A stretch of DNA of 36,044 bases, from positions 1 to 36,044 of the forward strand of contig JAZOMZ010000029.1 in the NCBI GenBank assembly GCA_045654205.1, written 5' to 3'. Source of the stretch: Enterocola sp045654205 (GTDB lineage Bacteria; Bacteroidota; Bacteroidia; Bacteroidales; Paludibacteraceae). Below, piece by piece: positions 1 to 11,595 of the stretch (positions are counted from its first letter, which is position 1; every line of letters starts with the position of its first letter). Under the pieces are notes generated by a model, which searched no databases, had not been told where the DNA came from, and worked only from the letters and a program-made list of their open reading frames with translations. A program made the translations under genes and the position numbers.

Positions 1-3000
1 TTCATTACCAAGGTTTGCATTATATTGATCTATATAGTGTTTTTTTAGCTCGTCATAATTAATAATACGACCTTCATTATCAAGATTGGCGCCTACTCCA
101 AGCACGGCTGCTCGGTCAGCCTCGTAATTAGTTTTAATTTCTGCTTGATATTGCTTTTGGTTCTCAATAAGCTCTTTGGTTTTTGCTATTTCATCATCCA
201 TATATTTAAGCTTATCGGGACCCCAAGCACGATCTTTCGCTTCGGCTAATGCGTCAAGCTCACGCTCAAGATCTTCTGCGGCTTCTGTAATTTCATGATA
301 GCGCTCAATTTCGTCTTTATACTCTTTTTTATCTTTTGTAGAACCTTTTGAGCTGGATGCTTTGGTATAACGAGGAGTGTAATTATAAAACTGAGAGGTT
401 TTAAAGTTAATTCCTCCTTTTCCATCCCCAACCAAAGATATATTAACATTATTGAATATTTGAGATATTTGTTTTGCAGTTGCATCCGTTGCGTTTATTA
501 TTTCTTTTAAAACATTAATCGCTTTGTCTCCTAAGGCATCAACAACACTATCACCAAACTAGTAGCTACCATTATAAATTTGCTCTAAAGCATTTCTTAT
601 TGTTATTTCTAGGTCTTCAGCGAGACCTAAGTCTTCAAGTTGGGATAGTGCCATTAAATATCGTAATTCTTTTAAACTTTCTATGTCACCTTTAATTGCT
701 TGTTGAATTAAATCAAAATGCTAAACTATAAAACCAGAATCTATATCTTCTTCTGTATTAAATAATAGCTTTAATCCATCTTGTAAAGAAATCAAGGCCT
801 CTGTGTAGGCTTCTAAATTAGAAGGATTAGAAAAAGCTTCTTCGTTTTCTTCGTAGGCTTTAACTAATTTTTCCATGGCCGATGAGCCTCTTAAAATTTC
901 AGATGTGGCTAGCTTTTGTGCATCAGTGGTTTCTTCAGACTTCCATAAAAGTTTATCGTACAAATCAAAGTAAGCTTTGTCTATTTCTGCATCTGATAAT
1001 AAATCCTAAATAGAATCGGCCGCATGTTCCTTTATTGTTTTTTTAGACCATTCTTCATTTTTTTCTTTAATATCTTTTCCCTATTGTTCTAAAGCATCTT
1101 CTATACCTTTGCTAACTCTATTTCTTATTGTCTCATCAGAAATAGAAGCTAAATTTTCTTCAATCTCTTTTAGCTATTTCCTAGAGAAACTAGAAAGGTC
1201 TAAATTCTTATCGTCAACTATTAGCTATGAACTTAAAGTATTTATTAAATTATCGTCGTTTATAGTCTATAATTGATTTTCTATAGTTTGAGCTTTCTAT
1301 TCTATTTCATTAATTTCATCTTGTGTATATATATGGTTGGCCATAAAATTCTAAATTAAAGATTCCTATATATCATTATAGTCTACCTTTCTGGTTTGTG
1401 GCTCTCCTTTTTCATCGGTATAATTAACAATAAAAGTACCGCCCCCAGTTTTAGTAGCATAAGCAGTTTCTCCATGCAACATTTTTGCATAAGTGTCTGC
1501 TCTATCAGACTTAGACATTTCGTCATATTTAATCTAAGCATTATTCTTTAAATATTTCTATCCTAAATCTGAACCATAATAAGCATCTATCTAATCTTTA
1601 TATTTAGACTTTTCATAAATTTCATTACCCTAATTGGCATTTTTTAATAAAGTACTTGATAATTCGTTTAATGCTAAAGTGTTTTCGGCCTATGAAGTTA
1701 CATTTTTTAATATGGCCTCTTCATGCTCTAACATGACCTTTTTAATCTTCTCATTGTCGCCAAAGTATTCCTCGACCCAATCCTCATACTTATAAGTAGA
1801 ATCAAAAAGAGCTCCTTCTGTTTCCTCTAAAGCCTGTTCCAAAGCCGCCATAGCTAAGTTAAGAGAGTTTTCATCTGTGTTTTCAGAAATAATCCCTGTT
1901 GCTATAGGTACGGCAGCTCCAGTTGTTGCAACTGAAACACCACCAGTGAGTACAATAGACTTAAAGGCAGCGTCCCAATCAAAATCAATATAGTCTCTTG
2001 ATAAATCTGTTTGCTAAGCTTTTTGTGCTGCCGCTGTTGCAGCATATTCTGCCAAAGTTTTTGTATTAAATTCTTTTAACATTGTAGAATATTGCTCTTC
2101 CTAAAATCCTTCTAAACCTTCTTTGCTTATTGTCAATCTACCGCCAGTTTTAGTTATATATTTAATAAGTTCAGGATATTCTCTAATTAATTCTAGTATC
2201 TAAAAATTTAAGTCCTAAACAGCTTTTTCCCATTGTTCAGTGCCTTCTATCATAGAATTTATAGCATCTTGAGCATCAGTTATATCTTCAATAGAAGTTT
2301 TTAAATCTTCATAAGCCTATTTAGTTTTTTCGTATTTTTGTCCAAGTAATTCAGCCTTTTCCGCTGCTTTTTCTGCTGCGATAGCATCTTGATTATACCA
2401 ATTTATTAATGCCTTAATTCCGATAACCAGAGCGGCTATTCCCGCTATTAAAAGGGCAATCGTAGCTACTAATACTAACATAGGAGTATTAACTAACCAT
2501 GTTGTAATAGCTAATCCTATATTTGACATTGAAAGATTATTTTTTGTAAGTATTTCTTCCAATTCTGCTTTTGTTAATTTTTTTGTGCTTGCTGCCTAAA
2601 TTTCTTTAGCCACCGTTAAGGCTTGTTCAGTAGTAATACCAAAAGTCTTTGCAATTGTATTAGCAATCTATTCTTGGTTTTCTTCCTTAAGCGCGGCAGC
2701 ATTAGCTAAAATGGCGAATCTGTTGGCATTTAAAACAGTTTTAAATCCCGAAAAAGTAGAAATTAGACCGGGCATAAACGTAGTAATACCCATCAACATA
2801 CTTGATATTCCACTTAAAGTTATTGTACCTTCTTCGCGCATTTGCTAAAAAGAAGAAGTAATCATATTTAAACCCATAAAAGCCTAAGTAGCCCCTTGAG
2901 CCATCTATGATAATCCAGCACCAATACTAGACATAGTTAATTTTATACTATTAAAATTATCATTTACTTTTTTAGTAGTATGCTCTACCAGTTTTCCATT

Positions 3001-5922
3001 ACCATGTATTTTCAATTCTGCTTCTGCAGCCTATTCTGCAGCCTAAACAACACCATCAAATTTCTCTCCCTAAACTCCTATTGATGTTGATGCGTCTCGG
3101 GTAAGATCTACACTTTTTTTCTATGCGGCGCTATAGTCCTACATTGCCCTTTCGCTATTTTCTATATTTTTAGTGATATTTTCATATAATTTCTCTTCTT
3201 GTTGGGTTAAGTTCCCATTATCTATAATTTTTTTAGCTTCTTCTTGAGCTTTTTGTATTTCAGCAGTTCGAGCGGTATCAAGATCAGTTAATTTTTCATG
3301 GTCCTCTGAACTAAGAAATTTTTTATAATCTTCCTCTTCTAATTCATCCATTTTTTTACCAGCATTCTAAGCCGCTTTCTGCTTTATCTCATCTATTTCT
3401 TTATCTAACGGTGCCAAATTACTAGCTAAATCAATAACATTCTTTTTTAATTCAGTTGTAATACTAATTAAGTCGGTAGCATGCTATACTAAATTCTAAG
3501 CACCTTTTTCACTAGTATCTACATCTGAAAACGAGGCTGTTACCCCATAGTCTCTTTGTTTTGTTAAATTAGTTTCTGTTTTAAATGCGGAACGATATTT
3601 TGAATAGGCTACTTCATATGCTTCTTCATCTCCTGAGTCTAAAGCGTTATTCATTTCCTGTCGAGCTTTTTCTCTTTGAGATTTGACATTAGCTATTTTT
3701 TCTTCAGCATTTTCCAACCCCAATTTAACAGAATCGGCCCCGGCTACTTGCTTCAATAAGTTTTCAATTGCATGTCCTTCTGAACTGATTTGTTTAGACC
3801 CTCTAGTAACTTTAGTATTTACTACCTAATCTCTCAATCCGACTCCAGTGATTTCCCCAGTTTCTTTATCGGTACTAAGAACATCATATTCGTCACTCAA
3901 GCCTTTACGCATAATTTTATTAGAATTCATTTTTGAAGACAGGATTTCATCTAATCTTTCTTTCTATTGGGTCAACTCTACCGTTTGGTCTTGAAGCATT
4001 CTTAATTCTTCTATAGAAGCCTAAATTCTAGCGTGTTCATTCTTACTTATTTTATCTTGTATATTCGCCAAGTTCATAGAATGCTTTTCTATCTCTTCCT
4101 AATACTTTAATTGAACTTGAAAACTTGAAGAGAGACCAGATGAAGAAGCAATGGTCTGTGCATTTGAAATTGATTGCATGGCTTGTGTTTGCATTTCATC
4201 TCGATGCTACTAGGATGCTTCAGCTTTTGCTTGAGTAGTATTCTTATCAATAACATTATGATATATGCCCTAATCTATAGAACGAAACCCTTGTTTAACT
4301 CCTTTTAGGTTCTAAGCGAAACCGGCTAAGTTAGAAATGCCTTTGGTAAATTGAGTTCCAAAAGTCTAAGCGCCAATTATCATAGAATTAAACATTGTCG
4401 TCATCTAAGGCTGCAACTTTGACATTACTATAGAAGATATAGCAAGTAATATAGTGGGAAGACCACCTGCAGCTTCCAAAACTTCATTAAATCCATCTAA
4501 AACCGTAGCAAGACCTTTTGTCCAATCTTTAATTGCTTCTTCTGGAATTAAAATAGCATACATTTCTTCCATAGAGGCTTTTATTTTATTTTGGGCAGCC
4601 TCCCAGGAATCTGCATAAATTTCAGCCTAGGCATTTAAAGTTCCCTCAGCACTTTGTGTAATCAATAAATTCGTCTAAAACTTATCCCAGTTATCCATTA
4701 AAGCAATAAGTTGATTATACTGTCTTAATCCACCAACTGATTGTGCCAATGCAATCTACTAATCTTTTGCAAGAGTATTCCATTTTGTACCCATCTCATT
4801 AAGAATACTATCCATATCCTTAAGGTCGCCATTAGCAGTTTTAATGTTAATACCAACAGATGCTAAGGCTTGTGAATACTAATTTAAAGTAGTGCCATCC
4901 TCAAGGGTATCTCCAAGTTTAAGACCTTCCATTCTCGCAAAAATTGTCTTTAATGAAGTACCTACTACATCTTCGCTCTAACGGGTTTCTGCCGTAATAG
5001 TAGCCAATGCGGTAGCAGCATAATCATAGCTAAGCCCTACTGTATCGGCAATTGCTGCAAATTTTTCAAGACCACCAGCAATTTCATCTGCACTAGAAGC
5101 AGTGGCCGCACCAAGAGCAGCAAGTTTGTCTGCATAGCTTTCAAGAGACTCTCCTCCCTTGGCAAAGTTATTCCAAATAGCAGTTGTCCATTCAGAAACC
5201 TATTCAGCACTTTCTCCCACTACATTCGCCAATTTAACAGTAATATCGGTACGCTCTTTAACTTCTTTATCTCCCAAACCCTATTGGAAATAAATTAAAG
5301 AAGCATCTGTATATTTTGTTGTAGTAGTATTTAGTTGTTTAGCCGCTTTATTTGCCTCTTTTGCAAATTCTGCCATTTTTTCTGTACTATATCCAGTAAC
5401 AATAGAAATATTATTAAGAGACTTATCAAGATCTTTTGCATAGCTAACTGCATCTCCTATTGCTTGTGTTACCTTATTAATAGCACCATAAGCAGCTTGC
5501 CATTTTAACGCACTAAACATAGTAGTGGCAAACTAATTTATTAAAGTATTAGATTTAGTTAATTGTAGATTTGCGTTACTGATTGCCCTATGAGTGGCCA
5601 AAAAGGCCTATTGTCCTGTGGTCCCTGCTTTTAATAGATTACCAGTAAGGCTAGAAAGAGTTGTGTTTGAACTTTTTAAACTAGCCTATAATTTATTAAG
5701 ATTTAAGTTACCAGTCTTAACATCCATTGCCATGCCAAGATGATGCTGTAATTGCTCAGCCGCAGTTGCAGCCTATCGAATATCCTGAGTAATTATTTTA
5801 CCGCTCTAAAAAGGCATAGATGAAATACTGTTTAAACTGGTTCTTAAGGTTTCTAAATTTTTTAAGGCCGCACTAGTATCAGCTCTAAAAGATAGATTTA
5901 CCTATAAATTTCTATTCGCCAT
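1..5922 (-). CDS. Tail tape measure protein, TAG-recoded, 3' end outside the window
   Basis: This protein sets tail length and helps DNA ejection in long-tailed phages. Translated with TAG as Gln, the frame stays open for 1974 codons from ATG at 5922 (RBS AAGGAGA) to base 1, with no TAA or TGA; the C-terminus is missing. I count 57 in-frame TAG codons, the first at codon 7. The N-terminal third matches the TP901-1-like tape measure core: helical segments, then motifs such as YFQQGLGDKEV (about residue 214), TRQSEDVVG (about 315) and AKDQQIALAQSVGG (about 388). The underlying TAGs fall on Gln positions of that family. A strongly hydrophobic segment lies near 2401-2520 (about residues 1135-1175) and charged coiled coils near 3140-3780. 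It follows a chaperone gene, as is usual. Under standard code it would look like a string of broken ORFs. Confidence 0.93.
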
Positions 5923-5954
5923 ATATTATTTTCTCCTTCCTCTCATAAACTAAA

Positions 5955-5988
5955 ATAAGCCCTTTGGTAATATTACCAAAGGGCTTAT
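5955..5988 (-). terminator. Perfect 34-bp palindrome between chaperone and tape measure genes
   Basis: The sequence is a perfect inverted repeat (arm ATAAGCCCTTTGGTAAT) just after the chaperone stop and upstream of the tape measure RBS. On the minus strand it is followed by a short T-run. It probably works as an attenuator or partial terminator that lowers tape measure mRNA relative to upstream genes. Confidence 0.7.
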
Positions 5989-5999
5989 ATATTTTTATA

Positions 6000-6527
6000 T
6001 TACCCTAATTTAGAAATAATTTCTTTTAAGGGTTTAAGTTCTTCTGACTGTAAAAATTCTTGTACGTTTTCAATAGAATCTTCAGTATTCAATTGTTGTT
6101 GCTTTACATTATCCAAAATACCTAATACACTATTTTGATAAGCATAAACACTGTCAATGGTACGATATACCCCTCTTTCAATATCAATTCTCTCTGGTTC
6201 AGGGATTGCATTTAAAATAACATCAACAATACCATTGCTCTTAAGTAAATCATAAAGCTTAGGTAAATCTTCTTTTTGCTTTTCAGTAAATACTAAATCA
6301 GTATAAGCAAATATCATTTCCAAAGCCGTAAGAGCATCTGTTTTTACGGGATTGTTATAATTACTCTCAGGCTCATGAGCTTGCACAAGTACTTTTGTAA
6401 TAAGCTCAAGTTTTTCTTCTATTGGTAAATATTGCTTTACTGCGATAGTTTGCTCTCCAATCTATACGGGAGCAGCATCTTTATTAAGTTGTAATTTTAA
6501 TTTAGAAAATGTAGGTTTACTAGCCAT
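6000..6527 (-). CDS. Tail assembly chaperone (XkdN/gpG-like)
   Basis: The 175-residue protein lies directly upstream of the tape measure, where chaperones that coat the tape measure during tail assembly are encoded. The start is ATG at 6527 with an AAAGGAGGA site seven bases upstream. The segments KQYLPIEEKLELI, ALEMIFAYTDLVFTEKQKED and YQNSVLGILDN are typical of Firmicutes phage chaperones as I recall the family. One TAG occurs at codon 22, so under standard code the N-terminus would be lost and the gene would appear to start at 6386. It stops in TAA. I see no second downstream frame of the lambda G/GT type: the 3' flank is a hairpin instead. Confidence 0.8.
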
Positions 6528-6588
6528 TTCTAAATCCTCCTTTTCCTCTTTTATTCTATATATATTATACCAAAAATTTTGGTAGGTG

Positions 6589-7851
6589 TCAAAAATTAAC
6601 GATCTAAGAATAAATTATCTATATAGTCCTAATACTATTTTCTACTGCTTCTTCTTTGCCAGTAAGCACCCAATTTCTTGGCTTAGACTAAATATTGCTA
6701 GAACTTAGCCAATTTTTTCTTTTATTTAAATTAATCTAAGCCATTCTTTTTAGATTGTTATTTTTGTAAAAAGCAGAATCTATTATATTTTCACCATAAA
6801 AAAATTTATTACCATAAACATAAATATCTATTTCATCACTACCATACGTATGAATACCATAATTATTATTAACCCCATTAAAATAAGTGTCTAACATTTC
6901 CACTCCAATTGCCTATCTTAACAATTTCCAACCCTATGGATTAGTTTTAGTATAGTCATAACGCTCAAAATGATTATTGGCACCCCTATAAGTAGAATGA
7001 TAACTAATATAATTAAATAAAGCCTATTCATATTCTTGAGCATCTGATAAACTTTTAGCTTGAACTTCTGATATAAAATTTCCGACTGTGCGAGTAATTA
7101 ACTTTATAGGTTTTATCGTAGAAGTTTGTGAAGGAGAATTTGTAAAATACTTATTAAATTTATCACTAAAGTTTATTTTTGCTTTTATATTGCCTAAAGA
7201 ATCCTAAATAACCATTACAGTATCTGAGGTAACTGTTATGTCTTTACCAACATAATTTTGTTTCTTCTAAGAGCCAGTATCGTGAATTTTAACTGAAGTT
7301 CCAGTAGATAAATTCTATATTATATCATTAAAAGTATCAGCAATTTTTAATTCAGCTCCTTTAACTCCAATATCTCCTAGTAAATTACCAATCTCAGAAA
7401 GATCACGTTCAGTAGAACCATTTGCCTGCAAACAAGCCGTATATATTTTTCCTGTTTCTCTAGAAGTTAAAGTCATCTTTCCACCTTGATTAATAATTTG
7501 ATTACGCATACCATTAAGAATTAAAAGTCCTCTTAAAAAATCAGCTCTAATATATGGATTACCATTAGCCAACATATTTTCTGAGCTACCGCTAAGTCTT
7601 TCTAATTGCTTTCCTATGGCTTCATCAGTTTTAGAAAATATTTTATTTTCTATATTTTCCCAACTGTAATTATCTAATAAAAAATTTGCCTGCTTTAAAA
7701 AATTTTCAACATTTTTTCTTCGTTTTTCTCGTATGTTATTTTTTAATGTATCAGAGTTTATCTTTTGTTTTAATTCATTATAACGATTTTGCAAAAATCT
7801 ATCGTTATTAGGAACTTTTCCCGTGTCTAAATTATAAACAATTATACTCAT
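6589..7851 (-). CDS. Unknown virion-module protein, TAG-rich
   Basis: The 420-residue protein starts at ATG 7851 (RBS AAAGGAGAG) and stops at TGA. It carries ten in-frame TAG codons, all in the second half, so a standard-code reading shows only about 180 residues. The N-terminal half is charged and helical; the C-terminal half is rich in Asn and Tyr with beta-like character. I recognise no family. It lies between the major tail protein and the chaperone, behind its own terminator and hairpin-bearing leader, so it may be a tail-associated or accessory protein expressed separately from the tail tube. An earlier ATG at 7920 is open in the same frame but lacks a good RBS and lies in the structured leader. 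Confidence 0.75.
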
Positions 7852-7868
7852 ACTCTCACTCTCCTTTC

Positions 7869-7934
7869 TCTCCGTGCGGCCGCAGGTCGGTCGCTTTATC
7901 TTGTTGTTTCGGTCGGCCATACCGCCAACCGCAT
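7869..7934 (-). repeat. Hairpin leader with TGCGG...CCGCA ends
   Basis: On the minus strand the segment begins TGCGGTTGGCGGT and ends CCTGCGGCCGCA. The outer TGCGG/CCGCA and GGT/ACC blocks can pair around an interior of GACC-type repeats. It sits between the terminator at 7943-7972 and the RBS of the gene starting at 7851. The same end motif marks intergenic hairpins elsewhere in the window. Confidence 0.5.
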
Positions 7935-7942
7935 ATGTAAGA

Positions 7943-7972
7943 AAAAGAGGTATAGATATCTATACCTCTTTT
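7943..7972 (-). terminator. Perfect 30-bp palindromic terminator after the major tail protein
   Basis: AAAAGAGGTATAGAT and its exact complement form a 15-bp stem flanked by A- and T-runs on both sides, so it could end transcription in either direction. It follows the frameshift extension of the major tail protein by about ten bases and probably isolates that highly expressed gene. Confidence 0.8.
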
Positions 7973-7981
7973 ATTTTTTAA

Positions 7982-8082
7982 TTAGAATTCTTCAGTATCT
8001 TCGGGTTCGATTACTTCAGATTCTTGTCCCTCGTCAGAAGGAACTTCGGGTTCTTGTTCGTCTTCAGAGGGAGGGATTAGTT
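7982..8082 (-). other. Candidate -1 frameshift site and C-terminal extension of the major tail protein
   Basis: The major tail protein ends with codons TTA AAA AAC TAA, which place a classical A-AAA-AAC slippery heptamer directly before the stop. A -1 slip enters a frame that stays open for 32 codons and ends in TAA at 7982. The added peptide is acidic and Pro/Glu-rich (it begins LIPPSEDEQEPEVPSDEG). Downstream, TCCCTC can pair with GAGGGA, enclosing GAAG/CTTC and GAAC/GTTC. C-terminally extended tail tube proteins made by frameshifting are known, for example in SPP1 and Listeria phage PSA (there by +1 shifts). Confidence 0.65.
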
Positions 8083-9012
8083 TTTTAAGAAATCGTCTCC
8101 TGCATCAGTTTTAGTTCTAACTGAGCTGAGAGCGCCACCTTCATCTTCAATTACCTGAATTACAGAAATAACCTTCTTAGTACCGAATCTAGTATAATCC
8201 GGGAAAGCGTCCATAGTAAAGGTAAAGGTAGAAGGATCTCCAGAAGAAGCCATTGTAAAGGTAAAGTTAGACTGAACCTTACAGTTGGGAATAATAAACT
8301 CAGCAGGCATATCTACACCATCAGTATTACGGAATAACGTAGAAGCTTCAAGATAGAAGTTACCACCGAACTTATCAGGAGTAATTTCAATCTGAGTAGC
8401 GCCAGACTTACGAGCGGTATAATAATCAACTCTTACAAGCTTAGGAGCAACCATATCCTCGCCATCTTTGATAGAAGCGCCAAGTTCAGGGGAATGAGTT
8501 TGTCCTTCTGCTTTAGTCAAAAGATATCCTTTATCCTCGGTTACTTCCTCTGCACCAGTAAAAATATAAGGCTCAGTAGCAGGATCACCATTACCATCAA
8601 GAGCCATTACATACATAAAATGTTCGGTAGAATCAGCAGGGGCATAAGGTTTTTGAGACACATAAAGTCCATCAGCACTATAAGGAATATCTTCCACAAC
8701 ATGTTGAATAATAGGAGCGTCTTCGGTAGCATCAATTACGTCAGCACCAGAAAGAATAGCAAGAGAAATAGTGGAAATAAGAGCATCTTCCATAGTAAAG
8801 GTTACAGTTCTTTCACCTTCCCAAGCAATAAGACGAGAGTTACCACGACCACCTTGAGCATATACGGTAGTAGCGGCGCCTTCCATAGTAGAAGTTTTAA
8901 GAGAATCGAAATAAATTACAGGCTCATTTTTATAAAAAAGTTTGTTACCAACTTTCATATTTGCTTTAGCCTTAAGAACTACTTCGCAAATCTCACGAAT
9001 ACCATATTTCAT
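8077..9012 (-). CDS. Major tail (tube) protein
   Basis: The 311-residue protein starts at ATG 9012 with a strong TAAGGAGGAAA site. It is beta-rich and lies between the tail-completion/connector genes and the chaperone-tape measure pair, the normal position of the tail tube gene. It has no in-frame TAG although it contains several Gln residues (CAA/CAG), unlike its immediate upstream neighbour, which has twelve. That fits avoidance of the recoded codon in an abundant protein. The gene ends in TAA directly after a slippery heptamer; see the frameshift entry. A sheath protein is an alternative, but I see no separate tube gene. Confidence 0.75.
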   Translation of the reverse strand: MKYGIREICEVVLKAKANMKVGNKLFYKNEPVIYFDSLKTSTMEGAATTVYAQGGRGNSRLIAWEGERTVTFTMEDALISTISLAILSGADVIDATEDAPIIQHVVEDIPYSADGLYVSQKPYAPADSTEHFMYVMALDGNGDPATEPYIFTGAEEVTEDKGYLLTKAEGQTHSPELGASIKDGEDMVAPKLVRVDYYTARKSGATQIEITPDKFGGNFYLEASTLFRNTDGVDMPAEFIIPNCKVQSNFTFTMASSGDPSTFTFTMDAFPDYTRFGTKKVISVIQVIEDEGGALSSVRTKTDAGDDFLKN

Positions 9013-9039
9013 AGTATATTTTCCTCCTTAAATATTTTT

Positions 9040-9756
9040 TTAAGAATTATGGATTTGTTTCATCCAGTTATCAACCTACCCCTCAGGCTTTCCACCCGCT
9101 AAGCGAGTCCGCACATCAAGGTCCCAGTTGACATATAACATATATCTTTCTACCAAATCATACAATTGATACATAGTCAACTCAATCGTGTCTTTTAAAG
9201 ACATTGACTATAAACCAACAGTCAGTATAGAAAGATACTAGCTAAACATACTTCCTCCGCTCGACTATTGGGCCGCAACCCTTTCTCGAGCTTTCATAAG
9301 TTTTTTTGCAATCTCTTTTGCTCTATCATTACCCGGATTAAATGCTTGCTAACCCGCATTTTCTAAGCAAAACATCTTGTTTAAAACTTTCTACAAAATT
9401 TCAAAATTATTTTCATCAATCATTGACTAACCAATCATTATACTTCTTGGAGTCATCATTGCCTTGGAATTGGGAAATAATAAAGTAAGAGTCTATAATA
9501 CACTCTATTTTTTATCAGCCATTTCTGGCTATCCCATTATCATTGTAAATATTTGAAAATTTGTAGTCTAATCTAAAAGACTTTTGTCTTCGATATACAT
9601 GGATTTGTTTACACACAATACCTAAATCCCTATAAAAAATTCTGTTTCACCCAACCTTGAAATTTCTTCCAAAGTAGGCTGATGAATCGTAATACCAAGC
9701 TCTGGAACTGGTATATCCACACCAGTCATCAAAGCTAATCGGTAGTCAAAACTCAT
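9040..9756 (-). CDS. Tail-module protein with 12 in-frame TAG codons
   Basis: The 238-residue protein becomes visible only when TAG is read as Gln: twelve TAGs make about 5 percent of its codons, the highest density in the window. It starts at ATG 9756, overlapping the TGA of the preceding gene (ATGA), and ends in TAA. The C-terminus reads SMSLKDTIELTMYQLYDLVE followed by a basic, Trp-containing tail, which resembles tail assembly or completion proteins in Firmicutes phages from memory. The overlap suggests translational coupling. A standard-code annotation would leave the region empty or place plus-strand shadow ORFs in it. Confidence 0.8.
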
Positions 9757-10343
9757 TTGTTATTAAACAACTTATCAAATTCTGCGATATATTTCGCGTC
9801 ATCGGCAGGATTAGGCATTTTCTTTTTATCCTCTTCGCCATGGATAGCCATGTATGAGACAGAAAGACCAGCAAATTCATCGTTAAGAATTAATTGGCTA
9901 GCTCCTAAAAATTCAAGTTTGCCAATTCCTGTAAGATGTTTATCATTAAACATGGTATCAATCTCCGCGGCGATTCTGTAAGGGCGAAGCTAAAAATCTT
10001 TTAATTGCCATTGATCAAAATGGCAGATAATATCAAATGAAATAATATTATCTCTAAATTCTGGATTAGTGGCATTAGGCGTAAAATTATCAAAACTAAT
10101 AATTACATAGCTAAGCACTTCTCCATCTATCTGTAACTTTGGTACAATTCTGATGTTTTTGCCAAAAAGTTTTAAACTTTCTTCTTCTGGAACATTTGGT
10201 CTTGTTTCCAAAGCATCAGGCGTTGTATAATAAAGCAATTTCTTAAATCTGTCGTTTTTTAACATCATACCTGTAATAAGTTCTAAATCTTTTTCAACAG
10301 ATAAAAAAGCAGATTTAGGAAATTGATAATTAACAATCTTCAT
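9753..10343 (-). CDS. Tail terminator / head-tail joining protein, one TAG
   Basis: The 196-residue protein starts at ATG 10343 (RBS AGGAG) and stops at TGA, overlapping the next start. One TAG lies between WQLKDF and LRPYRIAAEID; reading it as Gln joins two fragments that otherwise look like separate genes. The segment ISFDIICHFDQWQLKDFQL has the beta-strand pattern of tail-completion proteins. Its position after the neck genes and before the tail tube supports a tail terminator or tail completion role. Function is inferred mainly from gene order. Confidence 0.7.
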
Positions 10344-10364
10344 ATCTCCATACTCCTTTTACTC

Positions 10365-11288
10365 TTAAAACAAAGATTCGGCTACAATAGTTTTTTCACT
10401 ATTGCCATATTTCAGAACAAATTGTCCACTATATGTTTTTAACCAAGAGATAGAGATAGAAGTACCATCTATTTCAACTTCAATAGGAAGCTTTGGATCA
10501 AAGCTCCATGAAGCATTTTCACTACCCGTATAGGTATAAGTATATTTCATTTTTGGTTTAATGAATACTTCACCAATGATTTGCGCGCTGGAGGGTTCTG
10601 GAATCATGGGGTCTTGAATTAAGGCGCCGACTACTCCGTCTTTATCCTCAAATTCATTACCATAGTATTCAACAGCTGTAACTTCTATAATCCCAGGAAT
10701 TGAAATACTATCAGTTGCTTCAATTCGCCAACAAGTTTCATTATCTTTTAAATAAAACTCGTTATATCTTTTAAAAAATTTTAATGTTTTCTCATTTTGA
10801 GGAACTAAAATTTTTAAAGAGTAATTCGGGATATCCATTACTCCACCAGACCATTTCTACGAGTCAATACGAGCCTCAGAAGGTCCAATGACGGCTGCAT
10901 AAGTAGCATTTTTTACTCCATCCGCAAGCCATTCAATCTGATATCTACAACGGCGAACTTTGCCCTTGAAATATGCTAACTCGGTCATATCTTGTGAATA
11001 AATTATCCAGTGTGTACCTGTATTTACCCATTCAAAAATATTACCGGCCGCATACTCATATTCATATCCAACAGATACAATTTTATCATCATAATCTTGT
11101 GTCACTCTATTGGGATTAATTAAGGCGGGAGCAATTTCTTCTGAATTAGTTTTTTTAATTCGGGCTCCTTGATAAGAATACAAAATTACTCTATCGAGAG
11201 TTTCTCTCTTATCTTTAATCATACGGTTCTATTGAGCCGCGCCTCCCCGAAAATTAAGGCGGGCATGCATCAAATCTAAAGAGTTCAT
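10365..11288 (-). CDS. Head-tail connector / neck protein, two TAGs
   Basis: The 307-residue protein starts at ATG 11288, overlapping the TGA of the upstream gene, and ends in TAA. TAGs occur at codon 20 (AAQQNRM) and between ARIDS and KWSGG; reading both as Gln fuses two fragments. The first half (motifs YEYEYAAGNIFEW and GTHWIIYSQDMTELAYFKGK) looks like a beta-rich connector domain; the second half looks like an added Ig-like domain ending GQFVLKYGNSEKTIVAESLF. I infer a neck or adaptor role from position and do not recognise an exact family. Confidence 0.7.
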
Positions 11289-11584
11289 AACTGAATCTCC
11301 CTTAAAAGAGTGATAGACTCAAAAACGGTTTTTCTATATAAATCAAATGTCCAATCACCAGTCTTTAAACCTTCAAGTTTTGATAGCAACACAATAAATT
11401 TAGTATGGCTACAAAACAATTCCGCAAGACCAGTAATTTCCAATAGAACAGTATCTAACTAAGCCTACCAATCTTCTTCGTGCTCTTTCATTGGAATAAG
11501 CTTCCAAATTTGATTGGTTAAGCGATTTATATTAAAATCATAATGTTCTTTTTCAATGATAACTTTTTCATATTTGGTTTTCAT
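11285..11584 (-). CDS. Small head-tail connector gene, two TAGs
   Basis: The 99-residue protein starts at ATG 11584 (RBS AAGGAGG) and stops at TGA inside the next ATG. TAG codons 40 and 42 (WQAQLD) break it in the standard code, which would hide the gene. The sequence is helical, with IWKLIPMKEHEEDW and LLSKLEGLKTGDWTFDLY. The ATGA overlap suggests coupled expression with the downstream connector gene. The exact role is unknown. Confidence 0.75.
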
Positions 11585-11595
11585 AAGTTACCTCC

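Noticed and set aside
246..485. 79-codon minus-strand ORF near the left end
   Set aside because: It is out of frame with the tape measure, which is open through the whole stretch in the TAG-sense reading.
8494..9102. Long plus-strand ORF of about 200 codons opposite the major tail protein
   Set aside because: It is the antisense shadow of the TAG-free tail gene, has no RBS and is low-complexity in composition. The same holds for the plus-strand frames at 12579-13808 and 13861-14469.
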